64,000 bases of DNA from Epichloe hybrida (GCA_019022495.1 JAFEKR010000014.1:1-64000), one strand, 5' to 3'; positions 34,804 through 47,108 are shown, counted from the stretch's first letter. Numbers and translations are program-made. Notes: generated from the letters alone by a model not told the origin.

Positions 34804-35640
34804 TTAAAACGCGAACCATGATTTGGAGGATCTAACAATCACCTCAAAACCACACAAGTTCCATGCTCGGTCCTCTTCTCCCCATGGTCGCAAGGGTGCG
34901 TCTCCATCCCAAGAGTCATAACTGTCCGACTCCTCGCTCCTCCTCGCCTGCCTCTCATCAGTGTCGTCACCCTTCTTGTCATTTGGGTTCGGCCACGGCC
35001 ACCAGCCGTGCATGGGCATGTCATCGAAAATCGCATTAAAGTTCTTGTTCGTGTCAATGCAGTCGACGAAATACACGCAATTTACCCTTTTGACCATCGC
35101 TCTCGCCATTCGAATGTTCTTGATGGAGAGGTCGTCAAAGCGAAACCGAGAGAGCTCCTTGACGGAACTTGACCAAACTATTACGATCCCCTTCCACTGC
35201 GGATTCCCATCCTGAAGATCCCGGATAGCGTACTGGCGGTAGTGAGTCCATCCTAGGCTTTTATGATACTCGGTAAGGCTCTTTCCTTGGTTGCTGATGA
35301 GGGCGCCGCGAGGATCAATGTTCTCAGAGCATAGATTAATACCTCCCGTCATGATTTGGGAAACATCTTTGACGAAAAGGGTCAAGGCGGCGTACCAGGG
35401 TACCTGCCCAGCAACGCGGTCGTACCACTTGGGCCGTCCGGCCCTCCACACACTTGCATTTGTGTCCTTGAGCATTTCAAACTGAATGTATCCGCCTTGA
35501 AATTGCGAAAAATCGTCATAGGCGCTCTCTTGACTGTCAGGCTCTGAAGCGGTGTAGGGAGGAGGAGGAGATGGATCAGAAGAGGAAGAAGAAGATGGAT
35601 CAGAAGAGGAAGAAAAAGATGGATCAGAAGATGATGCCAT
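34804..35640 (-). CDS. Hypothetical protein with Ser/Asp/Pro-rich N-terminal repeats
   Basis: Single exon, 278 aa from ATG 35,640 (MASSSDPSF); the frame remains open upstream but without another ATG. The first 30 residues are three imperfect SSSSDPS-type repeats followed by PPPPY, a low-complexity and probably disordered leader. The middle (about 45-210) is a folded-looking region with YIQFEMLKD, VPWYAALTLFVKDV, GWTHYRQYAI and FRFDDLSIKNIRMARAM. The tail contains a WWPWPNPNDKKGDD acidic/basic stretch, ending SKSWFAF. No membrane segment or signal peptide is visible and I do not recognise the family. Codon-like composition and length favour a real gene. It is convergent with the APH-like gene, and its 5' side faces the Harbinger element. 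Confidence 0.65.
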   Translation of the reverse strand: MASSSDPSFSSSSDPSSSSSSDPSPPPPYTASEPDSQESAYDDFSQFQGGYIQFEMLKDTNASVWRAGRPKWYDRVAGQVPWYAALTLFVKDVSQIMTGGINLCSENIDPRGALISNQGKSLTEYHKSLGWTHYRQYAIRDLQDGNPQWKGIVIVWSSSVKELSRFRFDDLSIKNIRMARAMVKRVNCVYFVDCIDTNKNFNAIFDDMPMHGWWPWPNPNDKKGDDTDERQARRSEESDSYDSWDGDAPLRPWGEEDRAWNLCGFEVIVRSSKSWFAF

Positions 35641-36341
35641 GTTTTCTTTGGCGTAGAGTCGAGTTACCAGCCCTCTTTTGCTTTTCGACTCGGCAGTGCA
35701 AAAATTGACTATGCTCGTCTGGTATGCAAGCACTGTTCAAATAGCGAAGTCTTGATTGATGTAGGAACACCCGTGAAAGCAGAAGGCAGAGCTCAATAGG
35801 GCCGGTATTTTGTGGTAAATGAAATGGTGGGTTGAGGGAGAGAAAGAAACGAAGCGCCGTCTCGCACTGAATGATATATGCGTGTGTCTATTTATAAGTT
35901 ATTAGTAGTAGTAGGGGATAAGCTTTTCTTCTCCCGCTAGTTGAACTCTGCGTTGATGTGAACTTCATTAGTCGCGCCACAATTGCCTCTGGCCACGTCG
36001 GAGGAAAGTACAGTGCCGTCAGGTGATTACATTACATAGGGTCTATACTAAGTGTCCAGACCGTCCCGCATCGTCAACCCAGCCTCTTGTGCCTGCCTAT
36101 GATTTTAATCAACACGATACCAGTACTCCTATGACGTCAATGACTCCCCTAGGGCATCCTGTGATATTATCTCTGGCTTCAATTTAGCTCTTTTTTTTTT
36201 TACGATATTATGTGCGCTAGGTGCTACGTTCGACTAGTACGTGGCCGCCCGCAAAAATCACGTGGTCGGCCGGTAACGGGGCAACAGGCCTACCAGCCAC
36301 TGACGGGGTTGCTAAATAACTAGAAGAGGGTTTGTTGCCTG
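35641..36341. other. Intergenic, upstream of the hypothetical gene
   Basis: About 0.7 kb without a supported gene, presumably holding the promoter of the reverse-strand gene. A poly-T run lies near 36,191. From 36,270 repeat-like sequence begins (see 36,306-36,344). Confidence 0.55.
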
Positions 36342-36344
36342 TTA
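36306..36344 (-). repeat. Short repeat at the Harbinger insertion point
   Basis: GGGTTGCTAAATAAC...AGAAGAGGG...GTTGCCTGTTA matches the reverse complement of about 52,661-52,698. The Harbinger-like element inserted at the TTA at its right end, so it landed inside an older repeat. Confidence 0.6.
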
Positions 36345-36378
36345 GGGCCTGATCCACGAGCCGGTGCAAACTTTGCAC
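36345..36378 (+). repeat. Left terminal inverted repeat of the Harbinger-like element
   Basis: 34 bp, perfect inverse of 46,188-46,221, preceded by TTA. The subterminal sequence up to about 36,440 recurs at 23.2 kb and 47.03 kb. Confidence 0.9.
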
Positions 36379-37133
36379 TGACATTACAGGGTACAAATTG
36401 TATGTGGAGTTATATGGGGCGCCTACTTTGTACCGTCACGGCCCACTTCTGTGGCTTTTTTTCACCGCCTTTACATAAGGGGCCTGTCATGATAGCAGAT
36501 CTTCCCTTCTATGGCTTTAATATAATAGATTTATTTTATTTTACTAGTAAATTACATATAATTTTAATATGTATTATAACTATATCCTAAAGCACCTAGT
36601 TATAGGCGTCTAAATCCTCCTGAATTTGCTAGACTAATAATTAAACCCTTTTCTTGCTTAAATTACTTCTTAAAGCTTACTATAAGTATTAGCTTAATAG
36701 TAGTAAGATTAGTATTATCTAAGATATCCTTAGAGGCTTTATTCCTACGCTTATAAGGAGATTCCTAAGATATTAGTGGTTTTTAAGTATTATTAAGAAC
36801 TGATATAAGTGGCTTAAGGGCGTTTAGCGTGCTTTTTATGCTATAGAGAAGAAGACTAGCATAATATATAATAAACATAATAGGTAGCTTTATATAAGTA
36901 AGCAAACTGCTAATTTTATTAACTAAACATATAGAAGGTTTAGCAAATATATTATAGTAAAGCCTCTTATTATAAATAAATCTATTATAAGAGAGAAGTG
37001 GGTAGAGGTCTTCTTAGGAGATTATGAAGCTAGTAATATAGTTATTAAAGCCTAAGATACTAAAAGCTTTACTTCTGCTAAAAGGGTATAAGAAGAGTTA
37101 TTAAAAGATAGCTCTAATAGGTCTAAAGATAAT

Positions 37134-37440
37134 TGTTAGAACAAAGGTGATATCAATCGCGCGTCGCAGCCGCAATTACCCGGCAGAAGCTCGGGCCGCG
37201 CGCGGACCCCATACGTGACCCACAACCCAGCACGTTGATTGGCTAGGAAATGTGGGGACATAAACGCGTAACCCCTTTTCCCTTTATATATCGTAACTTC
37301 TAGCTTTTTACCTCTCTTTTCCTATAACTTAATTAATCATGATAATAAATAACGTAGCCTAGAATAGATAATCGATGATGATATTATTCTTCGGGCTTAC
37401 AACTGTATTACATTGAATTCAATACCCTGTGAATCTAACA
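37134..37440 (+). repeat. 5' LTR of Copia C
   Basis: 307 bp, TGTTAGAACAAAGG...GAATCTAACA. It has a GC-rich core (GGGCCGCGCGCGGACCCC) that is a palindrome-like stretch and a TATA-like TTTATATATCG about 150 bp before its end. Confidence 0.95.
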
Positions 37441-40400
37441 CTAATTAGTGGTTACCTTCACAGATAACCACGCAGCCTTCGAACACCACAGATTAGCAAG
37501 GTTAATTAGAAGAGGCAGCTTATCTAATAACAACTTACCCTATAAAATAGGAGGGCTATGTTTAATAATAAGTTATGCTAATAGAAAGGTATAATATAGC
37601 TCTCTTCTTAATTTAGTATTAACATCTATATCTATATAGACTCCGAAACAATAAAGAAAGGTTTAACACTAGTAGCTAAGCTATCCCCTTGTCTTTCTTT
37701 GTTATGCGTTTTATTACGCATTTAAAGTCAACCGCCTTACCTTATAATCCTTTACATCTAAAACACGTTATATAATCATAGTTATACCCCTTTTCTTCTT
37801 ATATTATAAGATTTACCTCCCTTAATTAATTAGAATATTAGATGCAGCTAAACCATCTAGGACCTCTAGTTAATTCAGAGTTCCTAGTAAGACTAATAGC
37901 TATAATGATGCTATAGAAGGCGTTAAAACAGGAGATAATAATAAATACCCTAATAAAGGAAAAACCCCTATCTACACTGACCTATACCCCTATATCTTTG
38001 CAAGGCTTTAATAACATATTACAGAAGAACTACTCTAATAAATAGGAAGTTCTAAACATAAAAAGATAATAATACCTAAGGAAATTAGTCTTTATATCCT
38101 TATAAAGACTAAATAATATAAGGAGCAAGGGTTATTTAGAAGAACACTATTCTCTGAATTTAGTAATAACTTCTATAAATAGTTAAGGGATAAGTTTACG
38201 GAAGGAAGAGACCTTTTATAGAATAGACTTTAAGACTATCTTCTTTATAATAGAGTATATATAACTATTAGAAGAGGTACTAAGATAGCAAATAACCTTA
38301 AAGAAGTAGTAAACTAAGAAGAATTTAGATTTTAAACTCTTAAAGAAATTAAAGAGGCTAGGAAGAAGTATATAGGCTTCTAAAAGAACCTATAGAATAA
38401 AGAGTTTTTCTATGATTTACTAGACAATAGTAATGTTAGAACTAGGTAACCTACCCTATTACCCTAGTTGTTAGTATAATTACTATTAAAAGGATTAATA
38501 AGCTAGACTCCCCTAGGAAGACTAAGTTAATCCCCTCTAGGAAGGCCTAGTTAATCTCCCCTAGGAAGGTTAATTAACCTGGAGTTAAGACTACCTAAGG
38601 ATGCTATTTGCAAGTATCTATAGGTAACTCCCCTGCTTATACCTTTACTAGAGGTAAGTTAGTAGTATTACCCTAGTAATACTACTAATAATGCCCCTAA
38701 GTAAGAGAGTTACTAATAGAGGTAACCTATACTATCTAGGGTAGGTAGTGCCCCTGTTAGTATAGCTTAAAGAGCTATAATTCCTCCTTCCTAATATAAG
38801 GAAGAGGAGGATTAGAGGGAATAATAAGCCCTGAGGGTACTGCTTATAAAGCCGCCCTCTTACTTCCTAAAGACCTTACTACCCCTTCTACGAATACAAA
38901 GGGAAACACCTAGAGGACCCCTATAGACTTAGAGACCTTTGCTAAAGTAAATTATTAACCTATCTAAGGTATACCCTAAAGAATAACTTTATAGCGCTAA
39001 TAACTATAATATCCTTAAATTAAAGCTTTAAATATTCTGTAGAAAGTATAAGTTACTTAATATCTAGCCTAAATAAGCTAGTTATGCTTTTAAGGTTATA
39101 CTTAAAGGTAAAGCACTATAATACTATATAGACTACCTCTCTAAACCTAGATAACCATAAGATCTCCCTACGCTTATTAGCTATATAAGAGAATAATTCG
39201 AAACTAAGGATATATAGCAAAGATATTTGCTAGAGTGGAATAACACTTCCCTATAAGGAATAGTAAATAATAACCTAAGTAAGTTAATAATTAAATGCTT
39301 TAATAAACTTATAGAAAGACTAGCTATCTTATAATAAGTAGTGCCTAAAGTAGGCTAAACTAAAAGGGCACTCTAGAATTAACTTATTAGAGCCTATTAT
39401 AGTATTTTAGAGTGTAAAGGAGTAATTATAAATTCGCCGGACGGACTATAAGAGTTCTGTGAACGGATTAGAATGACCCTTTATCTTATTAAGGAAGAAA
39501 AGAAGAACTATTAATAGTTCCTAACTAAAGCTATAACCCTAGAGTAATTCTAGACTAACCAAAGATATAATAGGACTAGAAAAGAGACTTAATACCCCTT
39601 AAAACTATAAGGAAGAGAAGGTGCTCCTTATATAAAGAAGTGCTATGTATATGGTAAGGAAGGATGCTAGTTATCTAAGTACCCTAAAGAGAACTGTAAG
39701 AAGGCGTTTTAATGCTTTAAGAATTACTACCTTATGGATTTGACTAATGACTTATATTATTTATTTCTCACTTAGTATAAGGGAGAATATAAGTCCTAAC
39801 CCCTTGTTAATAATAAAATCGCTTAGTATATAAAGAGCATTGGATTTAATGATAGCCCTGATGATATAGATAGGCTAGTACCTACGAGCTTCTTTACTTA
39901 TAGAACCTAGATTAATAGCGAAAGAATAGTTTAATTCCTAATAAGGTAAGTAGCTTATTATAGTCTAAGTAAAGAAAACCCCTTTTAGCAGGAACTTGTA
40001 AATAAAGCCCTAGCGATATTTATGTTAGAAGATTGCTATTCCTGTGTGATATTCTAAGGGATTATGCCTAACATAGGAGCTGTAAAGTTCTCTATAGTAA
40101 GGCACCCTTAATTTCTTGCTTTGTAACGCTAGATGCCTATATTATAGCTTAATGAATTAATAGGGAAGAAGGCATTAGTTAGATTTAGCGTGGGAGACCT
40201 GATTATTACGCTTAGAGCGGCTATTGTGCCTACTCCTTTTAGAAACATTCTCTTTTAGGTTATCCTTATGAATACTCTATTTCTCTTATCCCTTAATAAT
40301 ATGGACTATCTAAAGATTAACTTTAATATCTCTAAGAACATACTATAATAAGGAAATATTAAAGTCCCTGTTATACGTAAATAGGGTTACGCCTAGATGC

Positions 40401-43400
40401 TTCTTATATAGAAAGAAGAAGTAGTTACTTAGAGCTACCTTATAGAAGGCAAGCTATAGCGATTACATTACTACTTTAGATATCTATTAATCTAACATTT
40501 ACATGAGGTTCTTTGTAAATTAGGGCATAACATTAATATTAAAGCTATTAGGGAGCTAACAAGAATCTACTACTAATGCTAAATGCACGTAAATAGCCCT
40601 AATTACTTTAAGTTTACCCTTAAGGATAAGTATAGCTTTAATTACAAAGTAATAGTAAATATCTTCTACCTAGATAGTAACTACCTTACACTCTACGCTA
40701 TAGATATAGCTATAGTGTTTAATATAGTGAAATTCCTTAATAATATCTTTACGAAAATAACCTAGGAAGCCCTCCAAATATGCTGGATTAATGCTTACCT
40801 AGGCCCCCTAGACTTTATAATCATAGATACTAGAACAAACTTCCATAGTAATAAATTCAGATAATTTATAGCTTTAATATTAATTTTAATTAAGGAAGTC
40901 CCTGTTAAGGCATACTATAGCATAGGGAAGGTTAAAAGGTATTATAGGCCGCTTTGAAAAGCCTATAATATAATTAGATATAAATGCCCTACAACGCCGG
41001 AACCTATTACCCTTTAAATAGCAATTAAGGCCCTAAATAACACCGTAGGCCCTAATAGCCTTGTCCTAACCCTCCTTGTCTTTAGAGCTTACCTACGCAT
41101 AATAAATGAGTCCTTACTATTACCTAATATTACATAGCGTATGATTATAGTATAGAAGGCTACTAAAGAAATAAAGAGACTCTATGCTATCTAGAAGGTT
41201 AATAAGGCCCTTGCTAAACATAATAGCCTAGATACCTTAAAGACCCTTAGCCTACTACTTAGATTAAAGGTTAAGGTCTAGCGAGAAGGCAAGGGATAGG
41301 TAGGTCTATATAAGCTACTAGTGATTACTAGAGAAAGCTATACACTTAACATGCCTAGAGGCCTAAAGACCTTTAGGTTAATATCTGTTAAGCCTTACTA
41401 TAATAATCCTAGTATAGAGAAGATAGCAGAGCCTAGTAAAGAGAAAGGAGAAAAAGGGCAAGAGGCCTATAATAAGAATATAGTGCTACTAATACTACTA
41501 AAGCAAGGACGCGGAAGGCTACGGAAAAACCCTCCTATAATGCCTTAAGGTGCTAATACCTTCTTATTAGTAAAAGAATATAGTAACCTAGCTTTTATAA
41601 TTAAGCTACGTAAGGAAGGAATTATTAAGACCCCTAGCAAACTTTTTAAGCTGTTAATAAAAGCGGAAATTAATACCCTAATTAAGTAAGGTGTGTTTGA
41701 ATTTATTATGTTTAACAAGGAAGAATATAGTAGAATTTAAATCTTTAATTCCTGGATTATTAATGAGATTAAGGGCAAGATAACGGAACCCTACGAAAAG
41801 TTACACCTTGTGATCTAAGGGTGTGAGGATAAAGGGAAACAGGCTATTCTTACATAGGCCCTAATGATTTAACACGCGAGCTAACGTCTTATCCTCGCGA
41901 TAGCCCTGTTAGTAAGATTAAGGAAATTCCTTATCTAGCTAAGAGATATTTGTCAGGCTTATGTACAGGCCTGTACATTACTAGAGTGGCTAATCCTAGC
42001 GCGCTTGCTGATTTAGATATAGTATCTCTACCTGCCTAGTATAATCTTAAGGGTTATAAAACCCCTTTACAGGCTTGTAGAGGTAGGAATATACTAGTGG
42101 GTTATGTATTATAAGCATTATAGAGAGAACCTCTAGATAGAAACCTCTATATACGATCCCTACCTGCTTATAACTACGAAGGAAAGCCCTGACTTTACCT
42201 ATGTTAGAATGTAGACTAATAACATGATTAGCCTCTTGGACGAGAAGTTCTCTAAGAAGGAAGAGACCTAGCTTACTATAGTAGGCTTTAATGTAAAGCT
42301 AAAGCAATTCCTAACTTAGGACTACCCTCTTATGTTTAATAGTGGTATTATCTTACTAGAGAATGATACTATTAAGATCTAGCAGAAAAGGCAGAGTAAT
42401 AAGTTAGAGTTAGTTCTAACGACTGACTTAAAGCGTAAATACGTTAAGCAGAGGGCCTAAGGCACTTACATTACCTTAATCTGCTAACTAGAGGCTTACT
42501 TTAACCTATCCGTTACTATATAACACTAGGAGCTAACCCTAGAGGACGTAAAAGCCCTTAATCACTGCCTAAAGTGGTAGATAGATTACCTAGAGAGAGG
42601 TCTAATGTTTATCCTAATTAACCTTAAGAAAACAAAGCTCTTTGCCTTTATAGATAAATCCTTTGCTAACAACTAGGACCTATCCTTATAACTAGGATAT
42701 ATACTTATCCTAGCGAATAAAGACTACACTAATAGCAAGTTTATAATTAAAGGTAATATTATGCACTTTAGCTTAACAAAAAGCAAGAGAGTTACGCAAA
42801 GCATGCTTGCCTTAGAAGTCTATAGCATAGTAGCTAGTGTTAATATAGCTTACGTAATTATAACCACCCTAACTTAGTTACTAACTAACTAAAGCTTCTA
42901 AAGATCCTAGTTATTATATGTACGGATTTATACTCCTTATATAAGTGCCTTATTAAGCTTAGTATAACAAAGGAGAAACGCCTAATAATTAATATTATAG
43001 CCCTTTAATAGTTATATAAACGCCAAGAACTCTATAAGATCTAATGGATTAACAGAGAGAATAACCTAGCTAATACCTTTATAAAGGTATTACCTAATAA
43101 GGCCCTTAAGAGCTTTATCTTAACTAACTAGATAACTATCTAGATAGAGGGATAGGTTACTTACGCGTAACATATACGTAGTAAGAGGAAAAGGTAATCC
43201 TCTAGGAGGATAGCTATAGGGATAGGATAGTAATACATAGGGGATCTATGCCCTTATAGTTAATATCCCTAGCGGCCATAACCATGCTAGCCTACTAGGC
43301 CCTCCTAGTAGACTATAGAAATTAATAGCAGTATATAGGAGGATAAAGATATTACTAAGGAGGAGGAAGACATTATATATGCGCTAAGGTGTGGTATATA

Positions 43401-43628
43401 TGTTAGTTTAAGGAAAAGAAGGGATTTAGAAGGACCTACTTATCCTTATATAGGCTTATAGGCTAAGTAAGATTATTATTTCCTTTTTATTAGTAACTAT
43501 ACGCCTAGATAGGCTATAAGTTCTTTTCCTTACATCCCCTATTAATTATATTCTTAATCTATCTTTCTTTTTCATTTCTACAATTAATATTACGTGTTAA
43601 TAATCATATTAAAAGAGAGAAGTTCTAG

Positions 43629-43935
43629 TGTTAGAACAAAGGTAATATTAATCGCGCGTTACAGTCGCAATTACCTAGCAGAAGCTTGGGCCGCGCGCGG
43701 ACCCCACACGTGACCTACAACCTGGCACGTTGATTAGCCAGGAAATGTGGGGACACAAACGCGCAACCCCTTTTCCCTTTATATATTATAACTTCTAGCT
43801 TTTTACCTCTCTTTTCCTATAACTCAATCAATTATAACAACAGATAACGCAGCCTAGAATAGATAATCGATGACAATATTATTCTTCGGGCTCACGACTG
43901 TATTACATTGAATTCAATACCCTGTGAATCCAACA
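43629..43935 (+). repeat. 3' LTR of Copia C
   Basis: 307 bp, TGTTAGAACAAAGG...GAATCCAACA, followed by ATAAT. Differences from the 5' LTR are transitions. The upstream AAAAGAGAGAAG-type purine tract is the polypurine primer. Confidence 0.95.
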
Positions 43936-44699
43936 ATAATAAAAATAAGACTTAAAGAGAAGGTGCTAATATATAACGCCCTAGTAATAAGGCTTATGAT
44001 CTTATTAAGCTTCTAGATAAAGAAGATTTGCTTAAAGATAATCAGTAGCATTAAAGTTAGTCTTAAACTAATATTATAAAGTAAAGCACTAATAATATAG
44101 CTGCTTCCTTAACGCTAAACCTATAGAGCTCTTAAATAAGCTCTGCTAGGGCTATGCCTACTAGATTATAGCTAAATTTATTACTATGAAGTGTACAGAA
44201 GCATTAGGCTATAGTATAGGTAAAAGAGCTCTTAGAGGTAGTATCTAATATCCTTAGGCCTTAAATGCAGGGCTTAAGGAGGCATATTATTGCCTAAAGA
44301 GCTATAGGGGCTAATAATATTAAGAAGGTAGTTAAGGACTATTAATTATATAGTAAAGAGTTTGGAATAAGCATAATTATTAGAGTTATATTATGGTTAA
44401 AGTAAGATTAACTAAATCCTCTAATTTAGAACTTATTATTATTAAAAGAGGCAAAGAAAGCGTGAATTAAGTTAAATTTCAGTGTTAATACTATTTACTA
44501 GTAGAAGCGAGGCTTTTCATTAAGGTCTGCAGGCCGTGTATATTTATCACTTTTTAACTCATAACATTATCATCACATTAGTTAGAATTTTATTAATAAC
44601 GCTATCGAATTCATTAAACACGTATCTTTTTGTCTATATTACTACTTTACTAAAGCCTCTAAAGCTACCATACTATCTTTTTCTGAATTTTACAGCCTA

Positions 44700-45900
44700 T
44701 AAGGCCTATAAGAAGCGATAATACCCGCGTAGCAGCTGTTTTAAGCGCTTTACGCTTATCTATAGGTAATAATTCTTTCTCTTTTGCTTTAAAGTTATAT
44801 AGCTCCTTTCCCTATAACTTAATAAAGTTAGAGAGGGCTATAATAGTATAGATTATCTTAATTTGCACAAGAAATTCATACTTAGTAGCGCTATAGCGAA
44901 TTATCTTCTACTTTCACTTACATTACCTAAAACAACGCTCTATAACCACTTATAATTATACGTGCCAGAAGTTAAAGAGCTCCTTCTTGTTATTAGGGTA
45001 CTTACAAGCTTCCCTCTAGTCTTATAAATAATATTAAACCCTTAAAAATAGTATAATAAGGCCACGATATAAGCTAAATCCTAAGTCACTAAGATAAAAT
45101 CAGCCTTAAGGGATTACAAAGGACTTCAAGAACACTATCCATAATAAGGTGCTATTATTAATAGAACCTTTAGCGCTTACTAGCATATAGAGGAATAATT
45201 CCTTAAAGCTCATAGCTACTAGCATATTTTGTAAGATATTATTCTTCCTTAACTAGTATCTTTGCTACTGATTTAGTGGAATAAATACTAGTATATATGT
45301 GCCATTAACAGCACCAATCACACTATTAAATTAAAGGAACTTCTCATTTAGCTTTACAAATAGCAAGACTAACTGCGGCTTTAGCTAACAAACAAAGACT
45401 ATATATAAATGCCTTATTAGATCAATAAGCTTATAAAAAATTCAAGATACTAATACTTAGAATAGTAGAAATTAAGACCCCGTGTTCCTCTATGGCTTAT
45501 TATACGCACAAATCCACAAGAAGATTATCACCTTCTACTCAATTAATTAATATTACAAAGAGCTTACTAAGGTATTAATACAAAGCTAGTTATAGAGCTT
45601 AAGGAAGATCTCCCTTAGCATCTAATAGAGGATTTTGAATTCCTTCTTTAACGTAAATTAAAGGATATATTTATAGAGCTCCTATAATGCTATTAGTAAT
45701 GCCCGGGCGCCTCTAAGGCTAAGGAGGGTATTACGAGTATTATTATTACAGTCAATATGCTTATAGAGGCAATATAGCCTATACAGGGCTCTTTATAGCA
45801 AGCCTAGCTTTTAAAAACACTATAAAATTAATATCACAAGCTAAAGGTTATTATTAGCGTCTTCATCCATAATAAATTAATTAATTAAGAGGTTATAGAC
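44700..45900 (-). pseudogene. Harbinger-type transposase relic
   Basis: The minus strand near 45,270-45,330 reads SVIGAVNGTYI followed by VFIPLNQ. This is the GAIDGTHI block around the first catalytic Asp of PIF/Harbinger (DDE_4) nucleases, with Asp changed to Asn by a G-to-A transition. The remaining frame is interrupted by many stops and the other acidic residues were not confidently placed. The limits are approximate. A second reading frame typical of this superfamily (a Myb-like DNA-binding protein) may have lain around 36.6-37.1/43.9-44.5 kb, but I could not recognise it. Confidence 0.7.
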
Positions 45901-46187
45901 CCTAAGAAACATTATTATAGCTTATAGCTAGGTATAAACTTTATACTAGTGCAAACTTTGCCTAGGTATAATATAAAGTATATAGTTTACACCTAGAAAA
46001 TAGTAGAATTCGCTTTTTTCTTAGTATCTAAGCCTATTACAAGCATTTACGCGGCCTTAGTTAAAAAGATATATTACGAATAAGGGTAGTTATAGTGTTT
46101 ATGTAATTTAGATAAAGTTCCATAAATTTCTATGGATCTTGGCTAACAAAAATGGCTAGCGCGTCCGCTTATGTGCATTTTGCACTC

Positions 46188-46221
46188 GTGCAAAGTTTGC
46201 ACCGGCTCGTGGATCAGGCCC
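46188..46221 (-). repeat. Right terminal inverted repeat of the Harbinger-like element
   Basis: Perfect 34-bp inverse of the left end, followed by TTA. An inner GTGCATTTTGCAC small palindrome adjoins it. Confidence 0.9.
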
Positions 46222-46563
46222 TTATCCGCGCCCTATTTTTAAGTACAAGACCAAGAGTATTGCCACTCCACTCCTATTGCCGTTATTTTCCACTAATAGT
46301 CAACGGCAAGATCAATTGACGCGCCCCAATCTGTCCGAGATATGGACGAAGTTTGTCCCCTGAGACTATGCTTCGACAAGAAGAGGGGGAAATCGAAAAC
46401 AAGAACTTTTGTATTCTCTACCTTTTAGTGAGGAGGATTCGTTGAAGGGCAAGGCCCTTCCGTAGTGAAAATTCTTTTTGGTGCGGTTTCCAAGCCAGGA
46501 GGTGGGTTGGTGCCTCGCACCTTCCCCCCTCCCAACTCGTCGACAGCGACACTACATACACAT

Positions 46564-46656
46564 GTACAGTGGGTCTCAGGTAATTCCGAGCAGCGAGCAT
46601 TGGGTTCTATGCTGATTTTGCTACGAGTAGCTCGGAATCACCTGGACCTACTGTAC
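46564..46656. repeat. Foldback element, about 93 bp
   Basis: GTACAGTGGGTCTCAGGTAA...CCGAG (46,564-46,590) is inverted at CTCGG...CACCTGGACCTACTGTAC (46,631-46,656), with about three mismatches or gaps and a 40-bp loop. It could be a small MITE. Confidence 0.65.
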
Positions 46657-46720
46657 GTTAGTATGCTTTGATCATTTGTCTGAGTCTTGTACACAAACTT
46701 ACCCCTGATTGGATGGCGTC

Positions 46721-46765
46721 GTGTCTGATCCTGCCGTGTCTGATCCTGCCGTGTCTGATTCTGTG
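46721..46765 (+). repeat. 15-bp tandem repeat, three copies
   Basis: GTGTCTGATCCTGCC twice and GTGTCTGATTCTGTG once, directly adjacent. No coding context is visible. Confidence 0.8.
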
Positions 46766-47025
46766 TTGTTGGACGTGGCGGGACGGGGACTTGTGGACGA
46801 TCGCCATCAGGCAAGACGGAGCTGAAGTATTTCGTTCCTTTTAAATGGTCAGTTCGATTTCTATTGATTGAAAGGCAAAAGGTGGAATACTCACATCATG
46901 CTGAGGCGGGGACGGCGAGGGAGATGATGGCCGCTGATGAAGGAGGGAAGTAAGGTAAGAAACAAGACAGCGAGAAATGAGGGGCGGATATGTATGTGTA
47001 TGCCTGTCAGGAAGAGCTCCCTGGG

Positions 47026-47108
47026 GGGCTGATCCACGAGCCGGTGCAAACTTTGAACACTGGCATTAGACGGTACAAATTGTATATGGAGTTATGTAGG
47101 GCGCTGTG
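47026..47108 (+). mobile_element. PIF/Harbinger-like 5' terminal fragment
   Basis: GGGGCTGATCCACGAGCCGG and the subterminal TACAAATTGTATATGGAGTT match the left end at 36,345. There is no matching right end nearby, so this is a truncated copy or one half of a deletion derivative. Confidence 0.75.

Larger units (their letters stand above)
37134..43935 (+). mobile_element. Complete Ty1/Copia element C, RIP-inactivated, nested
   Basis: 6,802 bp with 307-bp direct LTRs and a perfect ATAAT target duplication (37,129-37,133 and 43,936-43,940), inserted in the Harbinger-like element. The plus-strand order is gag with zinc-knuckle-like CYVYGKEGC (near 39,644), protease/linker, integrase (KEVPVKAY...IGKVKRYY near 40,890-40,950), RT (IKGKITEPYEKLHL near 41,770; VRM-stop-TNN near 42,205, where Asp-Asp has become Asn-Asn) and RNase H (near 42,900-43,060). 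It is the same family as element B but with unrelated LTRs. Stops throughout; not autonomous. A few 60-75-codon frames inside are incidental. Confidence 0.93.
36345..46221 (-). mobile_element. PIF/Harbinger-like DNA transposon (9.9 kb, with nested Copia)
   Basis: Terminal inverted repeats starting GGGCCTGATCCACGAGCCGG are identical over 34 bp (36,345-36,378 and 46,188-46,221). They are flanked by TTA (36,342-36,344 and 46,222-46,224), the 3-bp target duplication typical of PIF/Harbinger. Removing the nested Copia and its duplication leaves about 3.07 kb, a usual autonomous size. A minus-strand transposase relic near 44.7-45.9 kb carries the DDE_4-type block. The interior is strongly RIP-mutated, whereas the termini match perfectly. 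Strand follows the transposase. Confidence 0.85.

Noticed and set aside
23547..36341. Island 1 as a Starship-type giant element or a biosynthetic cluster
   Set aside because: No tyrosine-recombinase captain, no backbone enzyme (PKS, NRPS, terpene synthase) and no pathway logic are visible.
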